In this document: one piece after another, positions 31,979 through 42,765 of the stretch
Numbering within the stretch: position 1 is the stretch's first letter
Layout of the letters: each line of letters begins with the position of its first letter
Assembly (NCBI GenBank): GCA_027924585.1
Contig: BSBM01000865.1
Span: forward strand, 6,251,001-6,315,000
Reading direction: 5' to 3'
DNA from: Larix kaempferi
Taxonomy: Eukaryota; Streptophyta; Pinopsida; Pinales; Pinaceae
DNA length: 64,000 bases
Notes under the pieces: generated by a model
Told to the model about the DNA's origin: nothing
What the model saw: the letters and a program-made list of their open reading frames with translations, nothing else
Database searches by the model: none
Translations under genes and position numbers: made by a program

Positions 31979-32999
31979 TGTTGGCGGGAAATACTACCCT
32001 ATAATGAGGAAATGGACACTAACAACTTAAGGGGGTGACAGGTAAGCATATTAATTATATTATAGAGATGTTTATGAATGGAGATAGATTAGAGACTTAG
32101 AGAACATACCTTATGAACGAATTTTGATCCTAGCTCTTGTCCAACCTTGCGCTCAATCCTCAAGTCAATCTCCCGTTCGATAAACCTGCAACACAAGTAC
32201 CTTTCTCAGCGTATCTTGGCCAATATAATAATGATGAAATTGAACAATGATTCAAACATCAAGCATTAACCAACATGATCCAAATAAACACATAATCCAA
32301 TAAGTACTTGATTTGGGACGATAAAGATGTTTCAACCTTTTATTGTCAAAAGAAAATGAATGATACAAAGTATACCTAACTTTGCAGCATGCTCATGCAA
32401 CCTGGGCTTGGGCTCTTACTCTTCTCTAGCTTGGGAATCTTCCAGCATTAACCTCCTCCAATACAAGCTTCTCTTATAGGAGAGTCTTTTATGGCTTTCA
32501 TGTCTAACCCCTCTCTTTAATCTTCCTTATATTTATAGGACAAGGGAGGCAGTTCAGGTCGATAGGTGGTTGTAGGGAAAGTTGGGAAACCAACTGCAAC
32601 TAATCCCAATTCGTCAAATTAATTATTTTTTGATCATATTTTAAAGTGTGCGCTACTATTTCACAGTGGAGTAGCGCCCAGGGCGTGACTACAGTGTTTA
32701 AAACAAGCATTGACCACTTTTTAGATGTTGTGTGCTAGTCTACTGCATAGGAGTAGCGCCCATGAGGAGGTGTGCGCTACTATTGCAAACTGGAGTAGAG
32801 CATGTGCGCTAGTTTATTGAGGTAGAGTAGCGCCCATGTCTCAAAATGATGTTTTTTAGGGTTTTGCCAGCTTGCAAGGAGATGGAGTAGGTCAAGGTGT
32901 CATCTGAGGTCATCATGCTCCTCCATCCAAGTTGTCATTTTGTGTGATCAACAACACAAGGTGATCACGGATGGAGAGGTGAAGATTTGACCTATAACA
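31979..32999 (-). repeat. 5' LTR of the gag-protease element, with four U3 hairpins
   Basis: TGTTGGCGGG...CCTATAACA. Between 32648 and 32840 there are four spaced copies of a stem-loop with arms GCGCTACT and AGTAGCGC (perfect in the first; mutated on one arm in others) and an ~12-base loop. This side of the LTR is U3, where promoter elements lie. Confidence 0.9.
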
Positions 33000-33004
33000 A
33001 TCTC

Positions 33005-33420
33005 TCATGGGGTAGAAAAAACAACAAAACTTTCCTCAATATAGATGATCAACCAATACAAAGATGTAGTCCCAAACAAGAGCTCTGTCTCCTTCTATGC
33101 AGATATCTCTCTCTCCTATGTGCAATACACAAGTGAGTGAATGAGTGAGTATAATGAGGAACACACCTCCTCTATTTATACTCATATTCTAACTGACTTT
33201 TCACCCTAACTAGGCCAACTTCTCCTAAGAGAGTCTAATAACCCCTAAACATCTAACTCAGGGCAGACCCCACAAGGGAGGTCTAATAACCCTAGTTACC
33301 ACATTCTCTCGGAGTAATAAACATCTCCAGATACATGATAAAGTCCCCATGGAGGAATGAAACATCTTTGGAATAATAAAATACAAATATAATATTCTTA
33401 GAAGTTACAATATTTCAACA
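33005..33420 (-). repeat. 3' LTR of the outer copia element, second piece
   Basis: Resumes with TCATGGGGTAG and ends TATTTCAACA, matching 41501-41917. Five bases, atctc (33000-33004), are the presumed target duplicate of aaccc. Confidence 0.9.
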
Positions 33421-33432
33421 CTCCCCCTTAAT
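33421..33432 (-). other. Polypurine tract of the outer copia element
   Basis: Minus strand ATTAAGGGGGAG immediately before the 3' LTR. Confidence 0.9.
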
Positions 33433-33609
33433 GATAAGGATATTATAACAACATCTACAGGAGCAAGGAGTCATCAACTACATGATAAATGATACATCTA
33501 TAAATCATTGGAAGCTTTCTTTAACATCACCAGTAACTCAAACAGTTACTGGAACATCTTCAAATCTTCAATACTGGAATATCAACACCTTCAGTACCGA
33601 GTCTTCATC

Positions 33610-34620
33610 TTCAGCAGCATCCGAACAGTTACAGGATCATCATCATCTGGACCTCCTGATCAACAGCATTTGGATCTCTCAATCATCATCTCGATCTCTT
33701 GATCAACAACATCATCATCTATATCTCTCGATCAACAGCATTGTCATCTGGATCTCTCGATCAACAGCGTCATCATTTGGATCTCCCGATCAACAACATC
33801 ATCATCTGGATCTCCCGATCAACAACATCATCATCTAGATCTCCCGATCAACACATCATCATAGCAGCATACTCTTAAATACACATGATCCAATTACGGG
33901 ATGATCAATCCCTCTCACTTTAGGACATGGGTCCAAGGATGATACAATCCTGATCTATTTATGGAATGATCAATCCCTCTCAATTTAAGACACCTCACAT
34001 GTCTATGGATGATGCAATCCATATCTACTTACAAGATGATCAATCCTTATCACTTTAAGACACCTCTCATGTCTATGGACAATGAAATCTAGATCTACTT
34101 ACATGATGATCAATCCTTATCAATTTAAGACACCTCTCATGTCTATGGATGATGCAATCCAGATCTACTTACAGGATGTTCAATACTTATCAATTTAAGA
34201 CACCTCTCATGTCTATGGACGATGCAATCTAGATCTACTTACAGGCTGATCAATCCTTATCAATTTGAGACGTAAGTCTAAGGTCAATGCAATCCTATCA
34301 CGTGCATTTTGAACCAATTGTTCAGGGATGATGCAGTCCTATCACATACATTTTGAACCAACCGTTCAGGGACAATGCAGTCCTATCATGTCTACTTAGA
34401 AAAAATCCTAAGGACCACATAATGACCTCATCGTCAGTATCATTGACCTCATTGTCAGTATCATGTATCCTCATCATCGATACAAGTATCCTCATCATCA
34501 ATAAAAGTATCTGTATCATCGATAAAAGTATCCACATCATCGATATAAGTATCCACATCATCGATACAGGTATCCTCATCATCGACCTTACCGTCGATGT
34601 AGGAAATATTATCACCAATG
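33610..34620. repeat. 3' noncoding hairpin arrays of the outer copia element
   Basis: Three zones. At 33650-33860 there are ~29-bp units with GATC/GATC arms around TCTC or TCCC. At 33895-34260 there are ~70-bp units, each with up to three hairpins: AGGAT/ATCCT around GATCA, AGACA/TGTCT around CCTCTCA, and TGGAT/ATCCA around GATGCA. At 34300-34600 there are GAAC/GTTC units like those of the 45-bp minisatellite, then GTATC/GATAC pairs and CGAC/GTCG. Stem arms change together while the GATNNA loop stays. Confidence 0.85.
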
Positions 34621-34639
34621 ACCATATCACTCCTGCTTT

Positions 34640-35424
34640 CGAGGAGGGTCCTTCTGAACTACACCAAGCTTATCTCGGAAATACTCAAACTTTACTCGAG
34701 ACAGAGATTTGGTCAATACATCAACAACTTGTTTGTCAGTGCTCACAAACTCGAGCTTTATAACTCATTTCTGCACCATATCCCCTATATATAAATATAG
34801 GATCTCTATGTGCTTTGACTTATCATGGAACACTAGATTCTCTATCATCCTGATACAACTCTGGTTGTCACACAAGATCACAGTGGGGTCCATCTCTAAG
34901 TCAAACAATCTTGATAACAACTTCCGAAGCCATATTGCTTCATAACTAGTGGAGCAAGCAGCTATATATTCCGCTTCAGCTGTACTGAGAGCCACACTAG
35001 ACTGCTTCCTGCTAAACCATGAGATGATGGCAGATCCCAGACAATAACATCCGTCCGATGTGCTCTTCCTTTCTGACACACTTCCTTCCCAATCAAAATC
35101 TATGTAGCCATACAATCTGAAGTCATGATCTCCAAGATAATATAGACCAAAGTCTATCGTATCCTTCAGGTACCTCATCACATGCTTTGCAGCTATCAGG
35201 TGAACACGTCTAGGTTCACCTGACCCAATAATCTGTCTGTACATACATAGGTGAAAGCATATACCTTGCCTAGTGTTCGTCAGATACATCAATGACCCAA
35301 TAATCTGTCTGTACAGAGTTACATCCACTAACTATGATGAGTCATCTACTAACATATTTAATTTGGAATCCATGGGAGTGGCCATGGATTTAAATTCCAA
35401 CATATCAAATATTTTCAAGATTTA
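34640..35424 (-). pseudogene. Copia RT end and RNase H domain
   Basis: After the insertion point the frame resumes with ILKIFDMLEFKSMATPM, then RQIIGSLMYLTNTR (RT connection). RNase H follows with GSAIISWFSRKQSSVALSTA, EAEYIAACSTSYEAIWL, LCDNQSCIRMIENLVFHDKS, KHIEILYLYIGDMVQK and, past one stop, VLTKSLSRVKFEYFR. A local oddity is a second copy of MYRQIIGSG in place of the usual ~LSQFMV segment before EPRRVHLIAAKH, caused by a repeated 23-24-bp DNA word (about 35220-35250 and 35292-35317). A stop after MVQK inactivates it. Confidence 0.9.
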
Positions 35425-37756
35425 TGTTATCTCCCTAGGAGTCCTTCTAGGCTCTAGGTAAAAGGAGCCTGGTAACTTACCTATTTTCTCAATGATGGAT
35501 ATGTAGGTGGATCAAGATGAATAACTCACTCACTGATTTCTTCACTCAAGACAACTTAAGAATATCCAGGTAGGACAAGGCTTTCAAAATCTATTAATCA
35601 GATAGTTTTCTTGAATTAGATGGGTGGAGAAAAACTAGCTATATTAACTAGAACATACATAGGATGGGTCAATAAAACTAGCAATAGTTACTTATGATCC
35701 TAGTCTACTGATATGAAAGTGAGATGACATTCATCACCCTTTAAAGTAAACATAGACAAGAGAACCTCTTCTCATAAGCATAGAAAGGAAGAAGATGATG
35801 GTCTGAAAACAACAATGAAAGAAGCTTGTATTGCTAAATATATTCAAAGGAGGCCTTTTTACAAAAAGAGTGTATTAGAGTATTCAAATTTGAACCCTCC
35901 TTCCTTCTTCTTCTGAATTCTTAGGCTTTATAGCCTTTACAAAACAGTTTTAGATACTAAGAAACTAGATCTAATATACTTAAAATAGAACAAGATCAAA
36001 TTAAGATGATGTGTAGGATCAAGTCCTGATTTTAAGGGTCAAACCCTTATCAAATAAGTCTCCAGCAATCTTCGATAACTTTATCAATTTCTGATATCTT
36101 CAATAACCTTCAAGGTGATGAAAAAGCATCTGAAATCTTCCTTCGACAACTAAGTAATATCTTGGCCAAATAGAAAAGGTCCACTTGATCTTCTTGTTTT
36201 ATCATATGCCTCGAAATCTAGAAAAGAAAGATGATTTATATTCCCTCAATTGTTATCCTCAATTGTTATCCTTCAGAAGAAACCATTCTCAGGTGCTCTG
36301 GAAACAAGAAGACCCGATCTGGGCAGGATTAAGAGCACTTTTCCAGTCTTTGTACTTTTGGTGGCTTAGGGCCCAAAATTTGTAGTGAATCAACCACTAA
36401 AAGCTCTGTTTTCGGTGGTGGCTTAATGTTTTAAAGCTTCAAGGTTGTTCTTCAAAATATGGTCTTCAATAGCTCCATCGAAATCTCTGATGTGTCATGG
36501 ATAAAGGGATGCTTTCCTTCATATGACTTAGTCTTAGCGCTTTGGGTGCTTCATGTTGGGATGTGAATTGTATGAATAATTTATTGTTGCCTGTGTATGA
36601 GTAAACTAAATTAGTTAGTAGCTTCAAACTGACACTTTTAATCAGCCTTGCAAATTCTTGAATCATAAGGGAATCCTGAGGCAATTCTGTCATGACCAAT
36701 TGCTCACTGGTTCTCGACTCTTATCTAGTGTGGATAGCTGAAAATTTAGTATTAGATGAAGATAAAAAACATATAGATTCTTCCTCGTACGGAATCACAA
36801 AACTATGCAGGCGTAGAACACCTCGCAATCTATGGATGATGATATCCATTGACTTATTAGAGAAAAAAAAGAACATCTAAGAGTTGCGACTCTCCCATCT
36901 TGCCATAGAAACGTAGCTCCACAAGACAGAATGATTCCTGCATCATTTAGAATATATACAGGAAGTATAGTTACGCTCTTGAGACATTTGATAGTCATTA
37001 GCAGACATGTTTTACCCTAGTCCAATAGCATCCTGCATCACCTAATTCTCTTGGTGCATTCCTTCTCATGGCCCTATGTCTTCAACCTATCAAGAATTCC
37101 AAAGACGAGCAACAATCTCTCATAGGACACCTGTGCATGTATTCTTCTTCCTGCAAATGCAAATGACACATATCTAGATACCCTGCAATCTTAAAATAGA
37201 TGAACTCGGTGCCTGCTCCTGATTTGTCGACGAGATTTGACAAGAGAGACCATCCCGTGGATTCCTCTTTCAAATAATCTTTGACACGGATTTTGACAAC
37301 CAACACCAGCCGATGAGGAGAAAATAATAAGAGCTTCAATGCTCAGTGCTGGGTTTTGGTGACATATGTCTTAAGTTAAAAGTGCTGATAGGCAGACTTA
37401 AGGTTCGACTTGACTTAGGAATGGCCCGAGGCTTCAATAGAATCAATAAGAGATGTAAAAGATTAGTATTGGCTTGGCGTTCAGAATTACTTTGAGAACC
37501 CATCATTTCATATTTTATTTTAATAACAATAACAATTTCCAATCTAAGGAAGCATAAAACTAGGGTTTAGACAATACTAACAATGTGTGTTTGTGAAATG
37601 CAAGTTAAAGATAGAGCCAAAGGATGCTGGGCAAAAATGATCAACGAGAACTTGATGAAGAACCTGGAAGTTGGCCAAAGGACCAAAGAAATCTATAATT
37701 CAAATAAAGAGGGATAAAAATGCTCTCAAAAGTCCATTATATTTTGGTCGCTAACA
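35425..37756. mobile_element. 2.3-kb insertion of unknown identity in the copia RT
   Basis: The RT reading ...NQGKYDVE (ending near 37757) resumes as ILKIFDM at 35424, so 2332 bp were inserted. The insert begins TGTTA and ends TAACA, and is flanked by attta and atttc, which suggests a retroelement-like insertion with a 5-bp duplication. I could not find long direct or inverted terminal repeats, nor any transposon domain. The longest frames (36466-36699, 37082-37339, both minus) have no recognisable motif. It may be a solo or degraded element, or captured host DNA. Confidence 0.6.
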
Positions 37757-38463
37757 ATTTCCACATCATACTTTCCTTGGTTGAGAAAGATTCCTTCTTA
37801 TCCTTTCCATACTTCCAAACCTAGGAAGTAATGCATCAATCCGAGATCTTTCATCTCAAACTCTGCAGAGAGCTTCTTGTTGCACCCAACAATTTGTTTC
37901 TCATTTCCATTCAGAAATAGATCATCCACATATAGCAACAATATGACTGTTTCATCATCCATAACCTTGAGATAAAGGTTAGGATCAACTTTACTCTTCA
38001 TAAAGCCCAAGCTTGTCAAGAAACTGTCAATTTTTTCATACCAAGCTCTAGGAGCTTGCTTCAACCCATATAAAGCCTTCTTCAGATTGCATACATGGGT
38101 TCTTCTATCTTCAACCTCAAATCCTTGTGGTTGTTCTATGTACACTTCTTCCTTAATCACACCATTCAGGAAGGTTGTCTTCATATCCATCTGCTGTAAT
38201 TGCCACTTCATCATGGATGCAAGTGCCATGATGGTTCTAATAAAAGTGTACCTTGCAACTGGTGCAAATGTCTCTTCATAGTCAATTCCCTTTTTCTGAG
38301 AGAAACCTCTATCTACAAACTTTTCCGTATACTTTTCAATACTACCATCCGCAACATACTTTATCTTGTATATCCATTTGGAAGATACCACACTCTTGTC
38401 CTTTGGTTTGGGAACTATATCCCAAACATCATTCTTTATTATTGACTGGTACTCCTCCATCAT
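37757..38463 (-). pseudogene. Copia reverse transcriptase, N-terminal two thirds
   Basis: Clear copia RT: NDVWDIVPKPKDKSVVSSKW, KARFVARG counterpart (KFVDRGFSQKKGIDYEETFA), PVARYTFIRTIMALA, QMDMKTTFLNGVIKEEVYI, KKALYGLKQAPRAWY and the catalytic LLLYVDDLF, then MHYFLGLEVWKG, a TAA, and EGIFLNQGKYDVE. Both Asp of YVDD and the upstream Asp are present. It is interrupted by one stop (37798) and by the 2.3-kb insertion. Two TAG codons separate it from the integrase linker upstream. Confidence 0.93.
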
Positions 38464-38499
38464 TGCCTCTACCTACTCTTTCTTATGAACTACCTCTTC

Positions 38500-40006
38500 C
38501 TAACTAGTAGGTTCTTGATCTACAAGATCACACGTCAAAGCCATGCAGCTGGAAGATGGCTTTGGTTTCTTGCTCACTCTAGTGGAGCCTTCAGGAGCTC
38601 CATAATTTTCTGCTCCTAGAATAATATCTCTTGCCCATACTTGCTTTCTCTTTCTTGATATGTTTATGGTAGGGAGTTCTTGTGGTTCTAACATGTCATG
38701 GTCTTCAGGGGCTGGTGTAGCTTCTGCAATCCCGGGAGGCGAATCTTCTTCATATACTTCTTCATATTGGCACTTCCTAGATCTCTTGAGAGATGCTTCT
38801 TCATCAAATGTCACATCCCTACTAATTTTCATATGATGGAATCCTAGGATGTATATTCTCAATGCTTTGGATGCTTCACAATACCCAACAAATATTATCT
38901 TCTTTCTGGAAGGGTCCAGCTTTGTTCTCTTTTCTTTTGGTATGTGAATATATATAGTACACCCAAATATCTTGTGGTGGCTTACCTCAGGTTTCTTCCC
39001 TGTGAACACTTCTTCTCGGGTCTTGAATTCAAGATCACTATGAGATAGTCTATTATGAACATAGGCTATTGTCATGGCTACTTTAGCCCATAGATACATA
39101 GGTATGTCTTGATCATGTATCATTGTCTTTACTACTTCGATAATGGTTCTACTCTTTATTTCTGCAACACTATTCTGTTGAGGAATGTATGGAGTGGTTA
39201 GTTCCCTCTTTACAAAAGACTTCAAAATCCTTTGAAGTATATTCTCCACCATTATTTGTCCTGAGTGTCTTGATCATCTTTTCTGAATGATTTTCTATCA
39301 AGACTTTGAATTCCTTGAATTTCCCAAAGACTTCATCTTTTTCCTTTAGGAAGTATATCCAAGTCTTTCTTGAATAGTCATCAATAAATGTAAGGTAGTA
39401 TTCATACCCACTGAAGGATGTGGAGGGCATTGGTCCACATACATCTAAATGTATCAATTCCAAAGTGCTTTTAGTCTTTGTCTCAATCTTTGGAAATGGG
39501 TTCTTGATATTCTTACCTTTTGCACATCCTTTGCAAGTGCCTTTATGTTCAATCTGAAAATATGAAAATCCTGTTACTACTTTGATCACAGAAGGTAATG
39601 ATTTGTAGTTTATGTAAGCAAGCCTTCTATGCCATAGCTCACTTGGGCTAGTGGCTTCATGAACAAGGGAAACTTCTAGATGTCCCTTGAGTTTGTATAG
39701 ACCTCCTTCCTCTTCACCATTAACAATTGCATCCTTAATTGTTTTTCCTTTGGACCACATGAGTACTTGTCCATCTATGAATGCAACCCTATAACCTTTC
39801 TTATCTAATTTTGAGATAGAAAGTAAGTTCTTCTTCAAACCTAGTACATATAAGACTTCCTTCATCTTCATGGGGGTTCTAGAATCAAGCATGTATCTTG
39901 CTTCCCTAATTCCCTTGATGGGATATTGATAGTCATCTCCTAAAGATACCTTCTGAGGAGAGGTCTTCTCTTCAAGTCTTGAAAGAGTTTTCTTTTGTCC
40001 TGTCAT
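38500..40006 (-). pseudogene. Copia integrase in two frames
   Basis: First frame (40006-39170): pre-integrase region [14 protein letters not shown], the zinc-binding HHCC part ([10 protein letters not shown] ... CKGCAKGK), the first catalytic Asp in [30 protein letters not shown], and the second site reading [12 protein letters not shown], where the catalytic Asp is Asn. Second frame (39252-38500): [16 protein letters not shown] with the catalytic Glu, KIFGCTIYIHIPKEKRTKLD, IFVGYCEASKALRIY and a charged linker to RT. One frameshift separates the two. The Asp to Asn change alone should abolish strand transfer. Confidence 0.92.
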
Positions 40007-40252
40007 GTGCTTTGAAGCACCACTATCAATGATCCATGTATCTTCTCCACGTGTTATAGATCCAGAGAGTGCAGATAATAGAACATATTCTTTTGCATCT
40101 TCTTCTTCTATTTTAGTTCTTTTCTTTTGAGGCCTTTCCTCTTCTTCTTCTTCACTATCATCTTATGCTAAATGTGCTTAATTTATTTTGTGAATATTCT
40201 TCTTCTTCTTTGAAGGACAATTTCTAGCAAAGTGTCCCAATTTGTGACAACT
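39995..40252 (-). pseudogene. Copia gag zinc knuckle and protease
   Basis: Read through stops, the gag frame continues with C-stop-SCHKLGHFARNCPSKK (a CX2CX4HX4C knuckle, with the stop at a spacer position). An acidic stretch [14 protein letters not shown] follows, then [13 protein letters not shown], the copia protease active site with intact DSGA. The stop in the knuckle is TAG, and two TAA follow before the acidic stretch. Confidence 0.85.
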
Positions 40253-40999
40253 CTAACATTGAACTGAGGAGAGGTCTCTTTCTGAACTTACTCCTCCTTT
40301 CTTTTGAAATCTATGTGGAAGTTGAGACTCCTTATGGCCATTCTTCTTAGAGTTGAAATGACTCCTTCTTCTTTTGGTGTGAGTGGCCAAAGCTTGAGCA
40401 TCTTCTTTGAGCAAGGCTTCTCTATTGGCTACCCTAGATTCTTCTTGAATGCAATCCTCCCATACCACATCAAACTTCATACTTTCTTTTCTTACACACA
40501 TGGTTTGGATGAATGAATCCCAAGGTCTAGTGAGACCATTGAGAGCAGTCATGACTAGTTTATCTTCATCAAGGGTGTCTCCAATGGATTCTAGTTGTTC
40601 CTTGAACTGGGAGACCCTTGTGAAGTAATCTTGAATAGATTCTCCTTTATTCATTTTGGTACTCTTCAATTGAGTTCTCAAATTCATCTTCCCGTTGATG
40701 TTCCTCCGTTCATACATTCTGCCTAGGTAATCATACATTTCCTTTGGGGTCTTCTTGGATGCCACTTGGGGAATCAAGTGGTCCTTGATAGAATAAAAAA
40801 TGATTCTCTTTGCCCAAATCAAGTCCTTCTTGTACTTCTCTTTAGCTTCATATTCCTCAGGTTCTGCAACTTCATCTTTGATGTATTGGGAAAGATCATT
40901 CTCATCAAGAATGAGACCAATCCTATATTTCCAAGCCCGGAAATTCTCTATACCCTCTAGCTTATCCTCAAGCTTAGTTCTTTGGGCTATCTTATCCAT
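40253..40999 (-). pseudogene. Copia gag (UBN2-type)
   Basis: Capsid protein frame of 248 codons: FRAWKYRIGLILDENDLSQY, EEYEAKEKYKKDLIWAKRII, KTPKEMYDYLGRMYERRN, LRTQLKSTKMNKGESIQDYF, LNGLTRPWDSFIQTM and EALLKEDAQALATH. These match the order of the plant copia gag family (gag-polypeptide of LTR copia-type). Starts at ATG 40999 after the leader. Ends at a TAG in the zinc knuckle, so the natural polyprotein went on into protease. Confidence 0.93.
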
Positions 41000-41395
41000 G
41001 GGCTCAACAAAAATTGAAAATTCTTAAAATGAAAAACTGACCTTACCAGGAGATTGGATTGACTGAGGTGAGGTGACTGGTGTGCTTGCTTTCTGAAAAC
41101 TTCAACTTTTCAGCCTCAAAACTTGACCTGCGAAATTCAGGCCTACTGTAGAATTCTGGTTCGCAGTTTTCTAGTTTTCTGTAATTCTGGTCCATAAGTC
41201 AAACTAGGTTTTGACTTTCCCAGAGTTCTACCCACTCAAAAAGTTCGATCTAGGGCTCAAAATTTTGATTTTGAGGAGGGTTATCTAGCTATGCAATCAG
41301 ATTCCAAAAATTCCAACTTTTGTAGAAACCCTAATTTTCATCGCAGGGGGAGAGAGAGGTATTTTCACCTTGTGAAAGATGTCCTATTTATGCTA
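41000..41395 (-). promoter_or_regulatory. 5' leader of the outer copia element
   Basis: About 0.4 kb between primer site and gag start. No coding frame. Not obviously similar to the leader shared by 4831 and 24756. Confidence 0.6.
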
Positions 41396-41407
41396 GCTCT
41401 GATACCA
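41396..41407 (-). other. Primer binding site of the outer copia element
   Basis: Minus strand TGGTATCAGAGC, exact initiator-Met type, touching the LTR. Confidence 0.95.
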
Positions 41408-41917
41408 TATTAAGTTTTAGCATAAATTCACAACAAGAGCATAAGGATCACTGAAAGAAACACAATCACAAGATAGACAAAGATTTATCCTAGGAAACCC
41501 TCATGGGGTAGAAAACGTAGCAAAGCTTTCCTCAATATAGATGATCAACCAATACAAATATGTAGTCCCCAAACAAGATCTCTTTCTCCTCCTATGCAGA
41601 TCTCTCTCTCTCCTATGCGCAATACACAAGTGAGTGAATGAGTGAGTATAATGAGGAACACACCTCCTCTATTTATACTCATCTTCTAACTAACTTTTCA
41701 CCCTAACTGGGCCGACCTATCCTAAGAGATTCTAATAACCCCTAAACAACTAACTCAGGGCCGACCCCACAAGGGAGGTCTAATATCCCAAGTTACCACA
41801 TTCTCTAAGAGGAATAAACATCTCCGGATACATGATAAAGTCCCGACAGAGGAATGAAACATCTCCGGAATAATAAAATATAAATATAATATTCTTAGGA
41901 ATTACAATATTTCAACA
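41408..41917 (-). repeat. 5' LTR of the outer copia element (510 bp)
   Basis: Begins TATTAAG (TG mutated to TA) and ends TTTCAACA. It shares the GGAAACCCTCATGGGGTAG and GGTCTAATA modules with the young element. Confidence 0.93.
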
Positions 41918-42458
41918 AAATCATGGGCTCATTTTATCAGAGTGAGTAGTATATGATCGGATGGCCTGGAGCACGAATACTGATGTAAGATCAGTGTATT
42001 GAGAAAGATTTTAAACTGCAGACATTATTGGTAAGTGATTTTAATGCAAATTTTCTTTTGAATGTAAAAATGTGCAGTTTGATAATATGTTATCCGGTGT
42101 TGTCTTCAATGAAGAAGAGGAGAGATGTGTGACAGTTTTAATCATGCCCGACATGAAGCATATCAAAATTTGACAAACATCATTAAGAGTAAACCTTTGT
42201 AAAAGAGGAAAAGCAGAAGCCCTAGTGAATCAGTGTCGGTTTAGTCATTTCCCTAATTGCTTTGTGCTCGCAGTATAAGTTGGCATTGAAACACCAGTGA
42301 TCATTTTTTATGATCTCGAACTATTGTTTGAATTCTTGTATTGGTGTCAAGTCTATGTGTTGGGGTTCTGTGATATGCACAGAGGGCATCACTGAAAGAA
42401 GCATCTACTAGTTCTATTGTCATTGTTTTTTATTCTCATAGTAGTTGACTGTAAGATA
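41918..42458. other. Noncoding remnant between elements
   Basis: No domain or long frame. By position it may belong to the disrupted plus-strand element (primer site 18642, LTR 54386) or to older intergenic DNA. Confidence 0.4.
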
Positions 42459-42682
42459 TGTTAAAATATAGAGCACAAGAAGAAGAGGGAAACACAATGG
42501 GAAATTGATTCCCTTCACATTATTAAGCGTAATCTTATATAGGATTACATCACACCAAAAACCATGGGTAAATACCATGGGACATATAATTCTATGGGAC
42601 ATCAAAGTGTCCTATTCCAACTAACCAACTAATTAATGCACTTATGACGGGTAGTGGACAGATGAGATTACAATTCTTAACA
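42459..42682 (-). repeat. 3' LTR of the deleted copia element
   Basis: TGTTAAAATATAGAGCAC...CAATTCTTAACA. Pairs with 51099-51334. Confidence 0.93.
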
Positions 42683-42765
42683 CACCCCCTTAATCTCAAC
42701 CAGGACAATATTCAACACTATCATTGCAAAAGGAGGCTTACTGGTCTATGTCTTAGCTACGCTTA
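42683..42765 (-). other. Purine tract and 3' end of the deleted copia element
   Basis: Minus strand GAGATTAAGGGGGTG precedes the LTR. The remaining ~65 bp up to the chromovirus insertion have no other feature. Confidence 0.8.

Larger units (their letters stand above)
18926..32999 (-). mobile_element. Large Ty3-type gag-protease LTR element, pol deleted, 14.1 kb including a nested element
   Basis: LTRs 18926-19955 (1030 bp) and 31979-32999 (1021 bp); a tRNA-Arg-type primer site by the right LTR; a purine tract by the left. Flanks aaccc/atctc agree at three of five positions, which fits an older insertion. Coding from right to left: long gag, zinc knuckle, protease, and a linker that stops exactly where the RT should begin. 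About 2.7 kb of tandem repeats and noncoding sequence (including 22100-25819 as a nested element) replaces RT, RNase H and integrase. Gag is homologous to that of the element at 7435. Native length without the nested element is about 10.3 kb. Confidence 0.9.
18833..41917 (-). mobile_element. Ty1/copia element, full domain set, split by nested insertions
   Basis: LTRs are 18833-18925 plus 33005-33420 (509 bp) and 41408-41917 (510 bp), with near-matching flanks aaata and aaatc. From right to left: primer site, leader, gag, zinc knuckle, protease, integrase, RT, RNase H, hairpin arrays, purine tract, 3' LTR. Two insertions split it: a 14.1-kb Ty3-type element inside the 3' LTR and a 2.3-kb unidentified segment inside RT. 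Without them it is about 6.7 kb. Stops, frameshifts and a mutated integrase residue make it inactive, but it documents the coding partner type for the non-autonomous element at 22100. Confidence 0.9.

Noticed and set aside
33482-33838. 118-codon Ser/His/Asp-rich frame
   Set aside because: Derived from the GATC hairpin repeat in the copia 3' noncoding region; periodic and without family resemblance.
36466-37339. Captured host gene inside the RT insertion
   Set aside because: Frames are short, unconnected and without recognised domains; kept only as an unidentified insertion.
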